NCBI RefSeq assembly: GCF_023035875.1
Contig: NZ_CP075389.1
Span: 1 to 60,640, forward strand
From: Borrelia puertoricensis
Lineage (GTDB): Bacteria; Spirochaetota; Spirochaetia; Borreliales; Borreliaceae
DNA length: 60,640 nucleotides
Reading direction: 5' to 3'
Shown here piece after piece: positions 42,684-52,721 of this stretch (position 1 is its first letter; the number at the start of each line of letters is the position of its first letter). Below the pieces are notes generated by a model, which did no database searches, was not told the origin of the DNA, and saw nothing but the letters and a program-made list of their open reading frames with translations. Made by a program: the position numbers and the translations under genes.

Positions 42684-43106
42684 CTATATTTTGATATTTT
42701 GTATTATCTCTTCATAATTCCAACTATCATCAATGTAATCAAATTGTATAAAGCCACTAGTATTATTTAGATAATGACTTAAGTAAACTAAATTTGGTCT
42801 CTTAAAGTCAGGATCTGATTTGAATGTATCAAACTGAATTGAGTAAAGTATGGCTTGAAGATATTCTTTATAGTAAGTAATGTACTCTCTATTTTCATTT
42901 AAGATAAGATAAAATTCATCTAAAAATCCAGGTTTAATCATTAAATTAGTAATTTCGTTTAAGTATTTAATTTCATTTAGTTTATGTATGCCTTCACTTT
43001 GTGAAAATCCTAATATAGAGTCCCACTTGTAAACAGGAAGTACTCTAACTTCAAATGTATGCGTCTTACTTTTAGTTAAAATATTCATTTTGTAACGTGT
43101 AATCAC
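42684..43106 (-). CDS. DUF1473 possible tail assembly chaperone (unit 2)
   Basis: Translation identical to the gene at 11938-12360. Confidence 0.65.
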   Translation of the reverse strand: MITRYKMNILTKSKTHTFEVRVLPVYKWDSILGFSQSEGIHKLNEIKYLNEITNLMIKPGFLDEFYLILNENREYITYYKEYLQAILYSIQFDTFKSDPDFKRPNLVYLSHYLNNTSGFIQFDYIDDSWNYEEIIQNIKI

Positions 43107-43128
43107 AAATCCTCCTTAATTATTAAAT

Positions 43129-43548
43129 TTAATTGTCAACTGTGCATCCAACAGCTCTTATCTCAAAAGTAACTTTTTCAGCTTCAACAGAGTAACTTCT
43201 TGAAGGTTCTTCTGCAAAAAATGCAGAGTTAGATATGATTTTGATGTCTTCTAGGTCATTGAATACTAAATCTAACATTCTTTCATTTTTACTTTTGGAT
43301 ATGTTATAAAATTGGTCTTTTGAAAGCTTTGTTAGGAGTTTGTAATCATAAGTACCAATTGAAACCTCAATATTGAATATGAAAACAATGGTTCTAGGGT
43401 CTCTAAAGCTAACTATAGGCATTCCTCTATCTTCACTGCTAGCTACCGCTCTTGTTGTAGGTTCACTTGTAAGTTCTAACTTACCGCTTTGAATCTCATG
43501 GCCGCCAATAGAGAAAACTATGTTTCTTAAATCATAACATTGTGTCAT
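43129..43548 (-). CDS. DUF1463 probable tail tube protein (unit 2)
   Basis: Translation identical to the gene at 12383-12802. Confidence 0.72.
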   Translation of the reverse strand: MTQCYDLRNIVFSIGGHEIQSGKLELTSEPTTRAVASSEDRGMPIVSFRDPRTIVFIFNIEVSIGTYDYKLLTKLSKDQFYNISKSKNERMLDLVFNDLEDIKIISNSAFFAEEPSRSYSVEAEKVTFEIRAVGCTVDN

Positions 43549-43551
43549 TTC

Positions 43552-44679
43552 TTAAGTCTCCTTTAAGCTATTTAAGTAATTTTGTATATCTTGTGCTGTA
43601 ATGTTTAGAAGAACTGCGTTCATAGAGTAGTTATAAGTAATCTCTACTGATAAGAAAAGCTTTAGAGCTTGTGTTGGTGATATTTGGGTTTTAAGATTAG
43701 AGTACGCAACAATTACACCCCTATCAATGAAACGTTTAAGCATACACTCAACAGCCGCACTGTAAGCATTGTCTCGCTTACCTGAGAGTTGCAATTCTGA
43801 TAATTTACTATTTTGTCTGTTATTAAAATTCCATACTCTAATAAGCTGTGATGTAAGTTCATATTTGATATAATGATAAGTGAAAATTTCATCAATTGGA
43901 GCACCTTCAAGTGTGACTCCTTCTTTAAAAGCTTTAACACCATCAAGACCAGTCTCATTAAGCAGTGCATAAAAATTAATATTCGCGTTCCGAAGTTTAG
44001 AAATTGTATCATTATCAGTAATAGGCTCCAAGCTGCTAAATTTGAGTCCATAAGGATTAGCAGCTTGAAATATGCTAGCTTCATGTAAGTATTTAGATAT
44101 AAATCTTAAGTGAAGATGTGCATCACCTTGTGAGTGGATAACAATAATTTTAGATTTAGAATTCGCACCATCTTTAAACAACTCTTTTACTTCAGATTCT
44201 TTTGTTGCAAATACAAAAAAGTGCTTATCGTCTTTAAAATGTGTATAATCATCTTTGTAAAGTACAAGCCCATCACCACCATCACTGTTATTTACGTAAG
44301 TGTTTATAAGTACAATAAATGTATATCTATTGTCTTTAAGCTCTGATTTTATTGCTTTTGATTCAGTTCCTTCTTTATATATGAGTAGTTTAACTGATTT
44401 AAGTCCAGAATCACCTGCTGAGAAGAATGCTTGGATTGCTCCCTTTAAGTATTCCTTCTCTTTACCAAATTCATCATCACTATTACTTCCTTCCTTCTCA
44501 AGTACATCAATTTGTCTCTCAAAGCTATTTATATTTAAGTTTAATATCTTAATCTTAGGCGTTGTGGTGTTAACTTTAATTTTGGAACATTTGTACACAA
44601 GTAAAGGTGTGTAGTAATTTACATAATTTATATCTAATTTAGAATGTACCAAATTCACACTAATTGTATCTTGTGGCAT
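43552..44679 (-). CDS. DUF787 probable tail sheath protein (unit 2)
   Basis: Translation identical to the gene at 12806-13933. Confidence 0.7.
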   Translation of the reverse strand: MPQDTISVNLVHSKLDINYVNYYTPLLVYKCSKIKVNTTTPKIKILNLNINSFERQIDVLEKEGSNSDDEFGKEKEYLKGAIQAFFSAGDSGLKSVKLLIYKEGTESKAIKSELKDNRYTFIVLINTYVNNSDGGDGLVLYKDDYTHFKDDKHFFVFATKESEVKELFKDGANSKSKIIVIHSQGDAHLHLRFISKYLHEASIFQAANPYGLKFSSLEPITDNDTISKLRNANINFYALLNETGLDGVKAFKEGVTLEGAPIDEIFTYHYIKYELTSQLIRVWNFNNRQNSKLSELQLSGKRDNAYSAAVECMLKRFIDRGVIVAYSNLKTQISPTQALKLFLSVEITYNYSMNAVLLNITAQDIQNYLNSLKET

Positions 44680-45225
44680 TTACTTCTCCTCCTTAATTAG
44701 TTGTTCGATTACTTGCACACTAGCTTTAAAAGCTTGATTGCAACAATATGCAGCATTGCTATAATTAGAATCAATTTTAACAAGTCCACTATTTTGCATA
44801 TTTGTTGTAGGATAAATATAAAAATTAAGTTCAGTTAAGTACCGCTCATCTTCACTTTGCAGCGTTACCTTATGAGTATTCTCATAAATAAAATCACTAA
44901 GTAGACTATAGATTTGAAACATTGTGTAATAAGCATCTCTCTCTTTAGAGCTTATAACCTGACTTAAGATGAATATTTGAAAATTCAGGACAAACTCATT
45001 CACATTCTTATAAAATGCACCAGCTCTTGAGCCTAATGTTAGGTCATCCATATTTTCAAATTTAATTGCAATAATGTTTGCACACTCAAGAGTGTATTTA
45101 GACATGTATGGATGATTGTATGTATTAATTAAATCTAAATTTAGAGCTAATTTAGAAGTACGTTCTTTAAAATTTTTAAAATACGAGATTAGGCTTTTAT
45201 GTATGTCTTTTGTACTTAATATCAC
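44680..45225 (-). CDS. DUF764 possible tail terminator (unit 2)
   Basis: Translation identical to the gene at 13934-14479. Confidence 0.65.
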   Translation of the reverse strand: MILSTKDIHKSLISYFKNFKERTSKLALNLDLINTYNHPYMSKYTLECANIIAIKFENMDDLTLGSRAGAFYKNVNEFVLNFQIFILSQVISSKERDAYYTMFQIYSLLSDFIYENTHKVTLQSEDERYLTELNFYIYPTTNMQNSGLVKIDSNYSNAAYCCNQAFKASVQVIEQLIKEEK

Positions 45226-45590
45226 TCATTTATCCTATAGCTAATAGAATGTATCATCTCCTCAGTATCAACTAGAGTAACTTCTGGATGATGCGAACCT
45301 TTATCTCTCTTAAAGTCAATTGTCTTGCTAGATAGTGCGGGTTTTACCTTTTTTGACATGACATAATTTGTGTAATAAGTAATAAATGCTTCTCCTATAG
45401 CTTGCATGCCTTTTTTTGGACTTTTAAGAAAACAGGTTCTTATATAAGGTGTATTTATATACTCTCTAAATTCATAAGCCTCAGCTACAGAATAAAGATG
45501 TGACCTTATAGGCAATTTGCTACTACCCATCTGATGAAGACTTGCAATTTTAGCATTGCGTTTATCAAACCAACCAATCTCTACTTCCAT
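45222..45590 (-). CDS. HK97 gp10-like connector (unit 2)
   Basis: Translation identical to the gene at 14476-14844. Confidence 0.7.
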   Translation of the reverse strand: MEVEIGWFDKRNAKIASLHQMGSSKLPIRSHLYSVAEAYEFREYINTPYIRTCFLKSPKKGMQAIGEAFITYYTNYVMSKKVKPALSSKTIDFKRDKGSHHPEVTLVDTEEMIHSISYRINE

Positions 45591-45961
45591 TCTACTTCCT
45601 TCAAAATCATAGTAAGATAGCCAATACTAGAGTCGATACTTAAAATTTCATAAAATGTACTTTGAGCTGAAATTCTATCTTTAAGTTCAAACTCTAGACT
45701 AGAGGTAGTATAAAGTTTATGAAGTGACTTAACATCATAAAGATTAATTTCAGGTAAACTTGCAAGCGTGTCAGCTTTGATACTAAAGAGTACCCCTGTA
45801 AACTTGCTAAACTTACCCTTATCATAAGTTATCTCATGGGAATCTAACTCCTCACACTTAGAGTAATTACCTTTGTGAAGTTTGAAATTCTCTTCATTTT
45901 GAAAGTAAGAGATTACTCTTGATGCTAGTCTTGAAAACCCATTTCTAACGTTACTAATCAC
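45581..45961 (-). CDS. DUF1506 probable neck protein (unit 2)
   Basis: Translation identical to the gene at 14835-15215, with the same GTG start. Confidence 0.66.
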   Translation of the reverse strand: MISNVRNGFSRLASRVISYFQNEENFKLHKGNYSKCEELDSHEITYDKGKFSKFTGVLFSIKADTLASLPEINLYDVKSLHKLYTTSSLEFELKDRISAQSTFYEILSIDSSIGYLTMILKEVEWK

Positions 45962-46353
45962 TTTATAAATCCTATACAACAAGAGGGCATGTTTGTTTGG
46001 CTTTTTAGAGCACCAAGTAGCGATTCAAACTGTCTACAAAAACTTAAATTAGTATTAGCCTCATTACTAGCAGGATGATATGAAATTTCAAGCTCATTTA
46101 GCTTTTCATTTTTAATCCTCTCAAGGCCAAATTCACGTATTACTCCTGCTTGACTTAGCTTGCAGCCTATATAGTAACAAAGCAGTAATATCAGACTTGA
46201 GGAGCTAAGCATACGAGCATCAATGCTTTTAGTAATTATTATCATCTCAAGTAATTCTGTGTAAGTTTCAAACTGTGTAAATGATAATATGTCTTCATTT
46301 AAGTTAAGTAAACTTAAGACTTTACTGTGAAGTGTTTGAAGCTCGCCTGACAT
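45958..46353 (-). CDS. DUF3890 probable head-tail adaptor (unit 2)
   Basis: Translation identical to the gene at 15212-15607. Confidence 0.65.
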   Translation of the reverse strand: MSGELQTLHSKVLSLLNLNEDILSFTQFETYTELLEMIIITKSIDARMLSSSSLILLLCYYIGCKLSQAGVIREFGLERIKNEKLNELEISYHPASNEANTNLSFCRQFESLLGALKSQTNMPSCCIGFIK

Positions 46354-46382
46354 ATCTTCTCCTCTCCTAATAATTATTAACT

Positions 46383-48125
46383 TTATGCCTTAATATCAAC
46401 TCTTAAAATAGTATTTGCTGTTGCTAAGAGACCACCAAGCACAAAATCAAGGTATGAATGTGCAATAGTAGTTGAATCCTTATCAATTTGTTCATTTGGA
46501 ATTGGCAACATGTATTTACTTGGTTTAAATTTAATAAGCTCTGCATTTAATGGATAAATTAGTATCTGATTTTGAAGTAAGTTACTTGTCTGTATATATA
46601 CTTCTCTTCTATTATTAACAGCCTTTATGGTCTTAATAAGGAAGTCTTCCCATGAATCATTAGAAGAATAGGTGTTAGATGATGAGGACGTATTTGTTAT
46701 TGCATATGGTTTGATAAGTTTCAAACTGGTTTGTGGATCAACTAATACCATAAATGGTGTTGAGAATTCATCTCCTAGCTCTAATTTTGCAAGTCCTGAC
46801 TCAATCTTTTCAAATATCTTATCCATTTTATCTTTATCGCTACTTTGAACTTCTTCTTTAACTTGTTTTGGCATATTAAGAAGTCCGTACATATTAGGAA
46901 GCATGCGTTTTTCATTCTTTCCATCTCTCTGGATTGAAACAGCACCTGTTAAGATAAAATGGTCAATAAGTTTAATAATTTCATTGCTTGCAAGCTTATA
47001 TGCTTCTCTAAAGGGGAGTAAATTGTTATTTACATCACCTGCATAATCATTATTTTTATAAAACTTCTCAGCGGTTTGCTTTAAATGTCTAAACCTGTAC
47101 TGTAAGCTAAGGTAATTAAGCTTGATTGATTCTGATTTAAATCCTATCGTTGCAATAGTATTAACTTCATTTACTAATGTTGTAGGATTTGCATCAAGAA
47201 ACGCATCCCATTTTATTGTTTTTAAGTATCCTATCGTTAAATTGACATCTTCGATTTGTTCATTTGGAATTGGCAACATGTATTTACTTGGTTTAAATTT
47301 AATAAGCTCTGCATTTAATGGATAAATTAGTATCTGATTTTGAAGTAAGTTACTTGTCTGTATATATACTTCTCTTCTATTATTAACAGCCTTTATGGTC
47401 TTAATAAGGAAGTCTTCCCATGAATCATTAGAAGAATAGGTGTTAGATGATGAGGACGTATTTGTTATTGCATATGGTTTGATAAGTTTCAAACTGGTTT
47501 GTGGATCAACTAATACCATAAATGGTGTTGAGAATTCATCTCCTAGCTCTAATTTTGCAAGTCCTGACTCAATCTTTTCAAATATCTTATCCATTTTATC
47601 TTTATCGCTACTTTGAACTTCTTCTTTAACTTGTTTTGGCATATTAAGAAGTCCGTACATATTAGGAAGCATGCGTTTTTCATTCTTTCCATCTCTCTGG
47701 ATTGAAACAGCACCTGTTAAGATAAAATGGTCAATAAGTTTAATAATTTCATTGCTTGCAAGCTTATATGCTTCTCTAAAGGGGAGTAAATTGTTATTTA
47801 CATCACCTGCATAATCATTATTTTTATAAAACTTCTCAGCGGTTTGCTTTAAATGTCTAAACCTGTACTGTAAGCTAAGGTAATTAAGCTTGATTGATTC
47901 TGATTTAAATCCTATCGTTGCAATAGTATTAACTTCATTTACTAATGTTGTAGGATTTGCATCAAGAAACGCATCCCATTTTATTGTTTTTAAGTATCCT
48001 ATCGTTAAATTGACATCTTCGATTTGTTCATTTGAAAACCATTTGTAAAATACTGGTGTTTTTATCTCCGGGAATACATTTGCTATTTCTTTAGCATAAT
48101 AGTTTTGGTCATATAATTCTGACAT
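46383..48125 (-). CDS. Major capsid protein with internal duplication (unit 2)
   Basis: Translation identical to the 580-residue gene at 15637-17379. The two 768-bp repeat units lie at 46486-47253 and 47254-48021. Confidence 0.8.
   Translation of the reverse strand: MSELYDQNYYAKEIANVFPEIKTPVFYKWFSNEQIEDVNLTIGYLKTIKWDAFLDANPTTLVNEVNTIATIGFKSESIKLNYLSLQYRFRHLKQTAEKFYKNNDYAGDVNNNLLPFREAYKLASNEIIKLIDHFILTGAVSIQRDGKNEKRMLPNMYGLLNMPKQVKEEVQSSDKDKMDKIFEKIESGLAKLELGDEFSTPFMVLVDPQTSLKLIKPYAITNTSSSSNTYSSNDSWEDFLIKTIKAVNNRREVYIQTSNLLQNQILIYPLNAELIKFKPSKYMLPIPNEQIEDVNLTIGYLKTIKWDAFLDANPTTLVNEVNTIATIGFKSESIKLNYLSLQYRFRHLKQTAEKFYKNNDYAGDVNNNLLPFREAYKLASNEIIKLIDHFILTGAVSIQRDGKNEKRMLPNMYGLLNMPKQVKEEVQSSDKDKMDKIFEKIESGLAKLELGDEFSTPFMVLVDPQTSLKLIKPYAITNTSSSSNTYSSNDSWEDFLIKTIKAVNNRREVYIQTSNLLQNQILIYPLNAELIKFKPSKYMLPIPNEQIDKDSTTIAHSYLDFVLGGLLATANTILRVDIKA
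46486..48021. repeat. 768-bp tandem repeat pair inside capsid gene (unit 2)
   Basis: Same duplication and same 13-bp borders as at 15740-17275. Confidence 0.92.
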
Positions 48126-48145
48126 TTTTAAACTCCTTTAATTTA

Positions 48146-48697
48146 TTAACTTGGCTTACCTTTATTACCATAAACAGCCACATGTACTATGTAAAGGTTA
48201 TCCGTACTATCAATTTCGATTGAATTTGACAATGCTACTGCATTAATTTTGTTATTACTTGAAGTATTCTTTTCAACTTGTCCATTTGAGTTAAATTTAA
48301 GCTTATCTTTTTCCTTAATAGAATTATCTTTAGCTACAAGATACCCTTGAAATCTATTTGTAATAGGAATTACTGTTGCGGTACTAGTAAATTCATCAAC
48401 ATCTATGCATATTCCATAAAGGTCATCCTCACCTCCAGCTTCAACATGTGGTTCATAGTGTGGATCTACAACACGTTTTACTCCTCTTTTGTATGGATAG
48501 CCTTTAAAGAAGTAATTCTCTAACTTGTCATGCTTACTAGTTAGAGTCCCGCCAGAATTACTAAAATGTAAATTCTTATCTCTAAAATCAGTAGTGTTAC
48601 TAAAGACACAACCATCATTGCTAGGATTCTTCATTAGCTTTTTTAGTTTTTTAGCTTGTTCTTCATATTTATTTACTAACTCAGTTACACTTGACAC
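48146..48697 (-). CDS. DUF228 third paralogue (unit 2)
   Basis: Translation identical to the gene at 17400-17951. Confidence 0.75.
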   Translation of the reverse strand: MSSVTELVNKYEEQAKKLKKLMKNPSNDGCVFSNTTDFRDKNLHFSNSGGTLTSKHDKLENYFFKGYPYKRGVKRVVDPHYEPHVEAGGEDDLYGICIDVDEFTSTATVIPITNRFQGYLVAKDNSIKEKDKLKFNSNGQVEKNTSSNNKINAVALSNSIEIDSTDNLYIVHVAVYGNKGKPS

Positions 48698-48712
48698 TGT
48701 AATCCTCCTATT

Positions 48713-49498
48713 TTAAGAAATTGCCTTATTACCATAAAGAGATATCTTTACTAAATACAATTTATAATCTTCTTGCCCTCGCTTATCATTCTCATCAGTA
48801 AGGTGTAATGTAAATATGTTACTTAGTGCAATTGCGTTAATTGAAACTGACGAGCTACTAGATGCTTTAATCACTTCTCCATTTGAATTGAAATCTAATC
48901 TATCACCTATTGCAATCCCACTTGAGCTTCCAGATACAACGTAACCCTCAAAATTATCAGTTATTGGTATTACCGTTGCCACATTAGTATTCTCATCTAT
49001 ATCAATGCATATTCCATACATATTCTTGCCATCAGAAACTTCTACTTGCACTTCATCAGATTTACTTGTTTCAATTTTTAATTTAACAGCACGTTTGTAT
49101 GGAAATCCTAAAGATGGGTATTCTTCTAATTTATCTGTGCTACTTGATACAGATTGACATATAGCATCAAATGTTAAATTTTTATCTCTAAATCCAGTCT
49201 TGGCTTTAAAAACAGGTGACTCATCATCAAAACTTTTAGAGTATTTTCGCAATTTTAACAAATATTCTTTAAGCGTCTTACCTTGGTCTGTCTCTAGTAC
49301 TGCTGCATGTCTCTTACCTCTTCGCCTAACTTTTGTAGAATCATCTTGCATGGATGCTTCTTGTTCTTGTTCTAGTTGTTGTTTTAAAACCTGGATAACT
49401 TCAGTATCATCCATTTGAGAATAAATATCAGAATCAACCGATTCATGCTTAACATTTGGTATTAAGTTTGGATCTTGATGATCTTCTCTACTCACCAT
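48713..49498 (-). CDS. DUF228 second paralogue, extended (unit 2)
   Basis: Translation identical to the gene at 17967-18752. Confidence 0.74.
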   Translation of the reverse strand: MVSREDHQDPNLIPNVKHESVDSDIYSQMDDTEVIQVLKQQLEQEQEASMQDDSTKVRRRGKRHAAVLETDQGKTLKEYLLKLRKYSKSFDDESPVFKAKTGFRDKNLTFDAICQSVSSSTDKLEEYPSLGFPYKRAVKLKIETSKSDEVQVEVSDGKNMYGICIDIDENTNVATVIPITDNFEGYVVSGSSSGIAIGDRLDFNSNGEVIKASSSSSVSINAIALSNIFTLHLTDENDKRGQEDYKLYLVKISLYGNKAIS

Positions 49499-50055
49499 TA
49501 ATTAATCCCTCGATTCCCAAATATACTTACAAGTGCTATGTACAGGTTTTCATTAATTTTAAATGCCTTTGATAAGGCAGTACCATTAATAACACGAGAA
49601 CCTGAACCGCTGTCATTTTCAATCTCTCCATTAGCATCAAATTTAACTTTGACACCTGGTGTAATTGAAGATTGACTACTCTTCTTTACTACTAAATATC
49701 CAGTAAAATTATTTGTAATAGGAATTACTGTTGCGGTCCCAGTAAACTCATCAATATCAATGCATATTCCATAAAGGTCAGAACCACCCCCAGCCTCAAC
49801 ACAAGGTTCATAACCATCCTCAAAAGATAACTTTACTCCTCTCTTGTATGGATATCCCTTAATTGGATGATTTTCTAACCTATCAACACTGCTGGATATA
49901 GTCCCACCTTGATTTGCAAAGTGTATTCCTTTATCTTTAAAACCTATATCTACATGAAATAGACCAGCATCTCTATTTGGGTTCTTCATTAGGTCTTGTA
50001 TTTCTTCTACTTTCTTTAAGTATTCTTCTCTAATCTGTGTTATAGTCTGTGACAT
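49498..50055 (-). CDS. DUF228 first paralogue (unit 2)
   Basis: Translation identical to the gene at 18752-19309. Confidence 0.75.
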   Translation of the reverse strand: MSQTITQIREEYLKKVEEIQDLMKNPNRDAGLFHVDIGFKDKGIHFANQGGTISSSVDRLENHPIKGYPYKRGVKLSFEDGYEPCVEAGGGSDLYGICIDIDEFTGTATVIPITNNFTGYLVVKKSSQSSITPGVKVKFDANGEIENDSGSGSRVINGTALSKAFKINENLYIALVSIFGNRGIN

Positions 50056-50070
50056 ATATACTTATCTCCT

Positions 50071-50757
50071 TTAAGCAGCTTTTTGACTTTTAAGCTTATA
50101 AAACTCATGTCTCATGTCTTTATAACCATTTGCAATAGAAATACTAAATTCATCAAAGTTTTGGGGACTAAAGTTAGAATTTAATATGGATATATCCTCA
50201 TTTATTAAGTCAAGTTTAATCTCCCCTTTTGGACTGGAACTAGTAGTAGAGCGAGTTCTTTTTCTTATATTTGATTTAGCAAGGTTTACAAGTTGTTCAA
50301 GTACTTTTCCATCTAAATGTTGTACTTCCCTTACATTAGCAATAGCTTGAATATCATCAACCGGTACATATTTCCTAACAAGTTCCCTACGTTGTGCTTG
50401 TATTATATCTTTCAGTGAGTATCCCCTAGCAAGAAGTGTCTCTTTATTGAAATGTGAACTTAAATGTTTACGTGCTAAAGTATCAATCTCATTAATACGA
50501 GTAGCTTCACTGAGTAATCTATTTTCTTCTTCCAAGCGCACTTGTGAATCAGCAAGCTCTTTTGATATCATCTCATTAATACTTAAATTCTTATCTTCAG
50601 ATTCTTTTGCTGCTTTGTACGCTTTATATTCTTCATATTCCTTATATTCTTTTAAACTTAAAGTAATACCATTGCTACCCTCCAAGTTATCCTCTACACT
50701 CTTAGCTAAGCCATCATTTTGTGTGCTATCTATATTTTCTTGTATGTTTTGATTCAT
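50071..50757 (-). CDS. DUF1357 probable scaffold (unit 2)
   Basis: Translation identical to the gene at 19325-20011. Confidence 0.72.
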   Translation of the reverse strand: MNQNIQENIDSTQNDGLAKSVEDNLEGSNGITLSLKEYKEYEEYKAYKAAKESEDKNLSINEMISKELADSQVRLEEENRLLSEATRINEIDTLARKHLSSHFNKETLLARGYSLKDIIQAQRRELVRKYVPVDDIQAIANVREVQHLDGKVLEQLVNLAKSNIRKRTRSTTSSSPKGEIKLDLINEDISILNSNFSPQNFDEFSISIANGYKDMRHEFYKLKSQKAA

Positions 50758-50769
50758 AAAATCTCCTTA

Positions 50770-51981
50770 TTAACCTTCATAAAAAAATAATTTATGCTTT
50801 AAAACATTAAGTTCTCTTGTGCTTAATGTTTTACTTAACTCCAATTCCTTATATTTAAGGGCTAATTCTATAAGTCGCATATCACTCTCATACTTTTCTT
50901 CTTCAGTTAGTACATAAAGTGAATTAAATCTCATGTCTAAATGATAATGTTTAACAAGTTTACTATTACAACTAATCTCTAACTCTTCTTGAACACTTTT
51001 TAAAAAGTCATAATAATTAGACCTATCACCTTTACCATCATTCCCAAGCCCCTTGGTTTGTTCATTAAAACTTCTAGTTAATGGCTCTTTTGTGTCAGCA
51101 CCAATCTTTGCCTTTACTAAGGCTAATGCGTCCTTTAAATAGGTTAAGTCATACTTAATAACTTCAAGTGACGCATCTGGTGTTCCACTGTAAAAAATAC
51201 CATTATTATTTATGTTAGATATAAGTTTAGAGAGCTCTCGCTCTAAATCTCTATTTACACTCTTAAGTGCGCTTATATGACTCTTCTCTTCATCTACATT
51301 TCTTTTAAACAGGTTAGAAAATATGCTTGGCTTATAATTAACACCTTTAGTTAAAAGCTCTAATGAGTTTGTAGCATCACTTAAGGCATCTTGTAATGTT
51401 GCTAATGATTCATCCTTATAAAATAAAAAGTTATGTTGCCCTATTCGCCGCTCTATTTCTTTATATATTTCTTCAAAAAGATATATATTAAGCAAAAAAC
51501 TTTGCGTATAACATGGACTGTAGGCTTTAAGTATATAATCATAATTAGAGTGTATGATTACCCTACTCTTATGAATCTTTACTTCTCTATAAGATACCTT
51601 CTCATCTGTATTTACTTTGAAATTGTATGTTATATAAGTAAAGTCAGGCCCCTCATCGCGAACGCTGTTATAGTCAAGATACATAAATCCAGTAGGAAGT
51701 TCTCGGTTCACGCTTAAGTGTAAATCTTCTAAAGCGTCAGCAGTTTTAACTAAAATGTATCCAACACCATTAAAACGGTAACTAATTAGGCACTGCAATA
51801 ATGCTGTCTTTAACTCTATTTTTAAGGCTTCTAAAGCATCATTAATATTAATAACAGTATTAATACTATTTAAGGTGATTCCATTCTTAAGAGTATCTTC
51901 TGCTACATTTGAAATGTAGTTTCTAAAAAATATTGAATATTTATATAAGTCTTTTGCGTTTATATTGCTATTTAAAATCAT
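50770..51981 (-). CDS. Portal protein (unit 2)
   Basis: Translation identical to the gene at 20024-21235. Confidence 0.78.
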   Translation of the reverse strand: MILNSNINAKDLYKYSIFFRNYISNVAEDTLKNGITLNSINTVININDALEALKIELKTALLQCLISYRFNGVGYILVKTADALEDLHLSVNRELPTGFMYLDYNSVRDEGPDFTYITYNFKVNTDEKVSYREVKIHKSRVIIHSNYDYILKAYSPCYTQSFLLNIYLFEEIYKEIERRIGQHNFLFYKDESLATLQDALSDATNSLELLTKGVNYKPSIFSNLFKRNVDEEKSHISALKSVNRDLERELSKLISNINNNGIFYSGTPDASLEVIKYDLTYLKDALALVKAKIGADTKEPLTRSFNEQTKGLGNDGKGDRSNYYDFLKSVQEELEISCNSKLVKHYHLDMRFNSLYVLTEEEKYESDMRLIELALKYKELELSKTLSTRELNVLKHKLFFYEG

Positions 51982-52146
51982 GGCTTCTTTAACCTTTCAC
52001 CATCAATTAAGCATATGGAGAAAATATAACGCAACAATTGACAAAAACTAATTATTTCTAACAAAATTTAAATAATTTTTGTAAAAAATGACTAAAAAAA
52101 GATAATTTACAGAAGGTCAATTAAATAAAGGAATAGGTAAATAAAT

Positions 52147-52680
52147 TTACTTTACTAATAATGACATTAATGCTAAGAATATTCCTATATTAAGGGTAAT
52201 AAGAGTTCCAAACATCCAACCATGAAGTTTAAGTTTATTATCGAGTACATTGAATTTAGTATCAATCTTATTATCAAGTTCGGCTTTAACAGATTTAATT
52301 TCAGCTTGTAAGCTTGACTCTACCTTTTCAATCTTGGTGTTAAGATTATTCTCAACAGAATCAATTTTGTTATCTAGGTCGGTTTTGACAGATTTAATCT
52401 CAGATTGTAAGAGAGCTTCAACTTTTTCAAGCTTAAGGTTAAAGTTATTCTCTACAGTGTCTATTTTGGTATTAAGCTCATCCTTAACACTACTAATACC
52501 ATCTTCTAAGTGTTTTAACTTTATGTCAAAGTTTTCTTTTAAGAATTCAATATCTTTATAAGTCAGTTCATTTTTATAATACCTATAAGACAGGTCAATA
52601 GCAATATCTCTTTTAATACCGGCTTTAGTAAGTTCAGCTATAACCATTTGCTGTGTAATAACTGGTTGCGCAAGTCCCAT
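52147..52680 (-). CDS. bdr: Bdr protein (unit 2)
   Basis: Translation identical to the gene at 21401-21934. Confidence 0.92.
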   Translation of the reverse strand: MGLAQPVITQQMVIAELTKAGIKRDIAIDLSYRYYKNELTYKDIEFLKENFDIKLKHLEDGISSVKDELNTKIDTVENNFNLKLEKVEALLQSEIKSVKTDLDNKIDSVENNLNTKIEKVESSLQAEIKSVKAELDNKIDTKFNVLDNKLKLHGWMFGTLITLNIGIFLALMSLLVK

Positions 52681-52721
52681 AAAAACACTCCTTATGTAAT
52701 TATTATATAATATTTTAACTG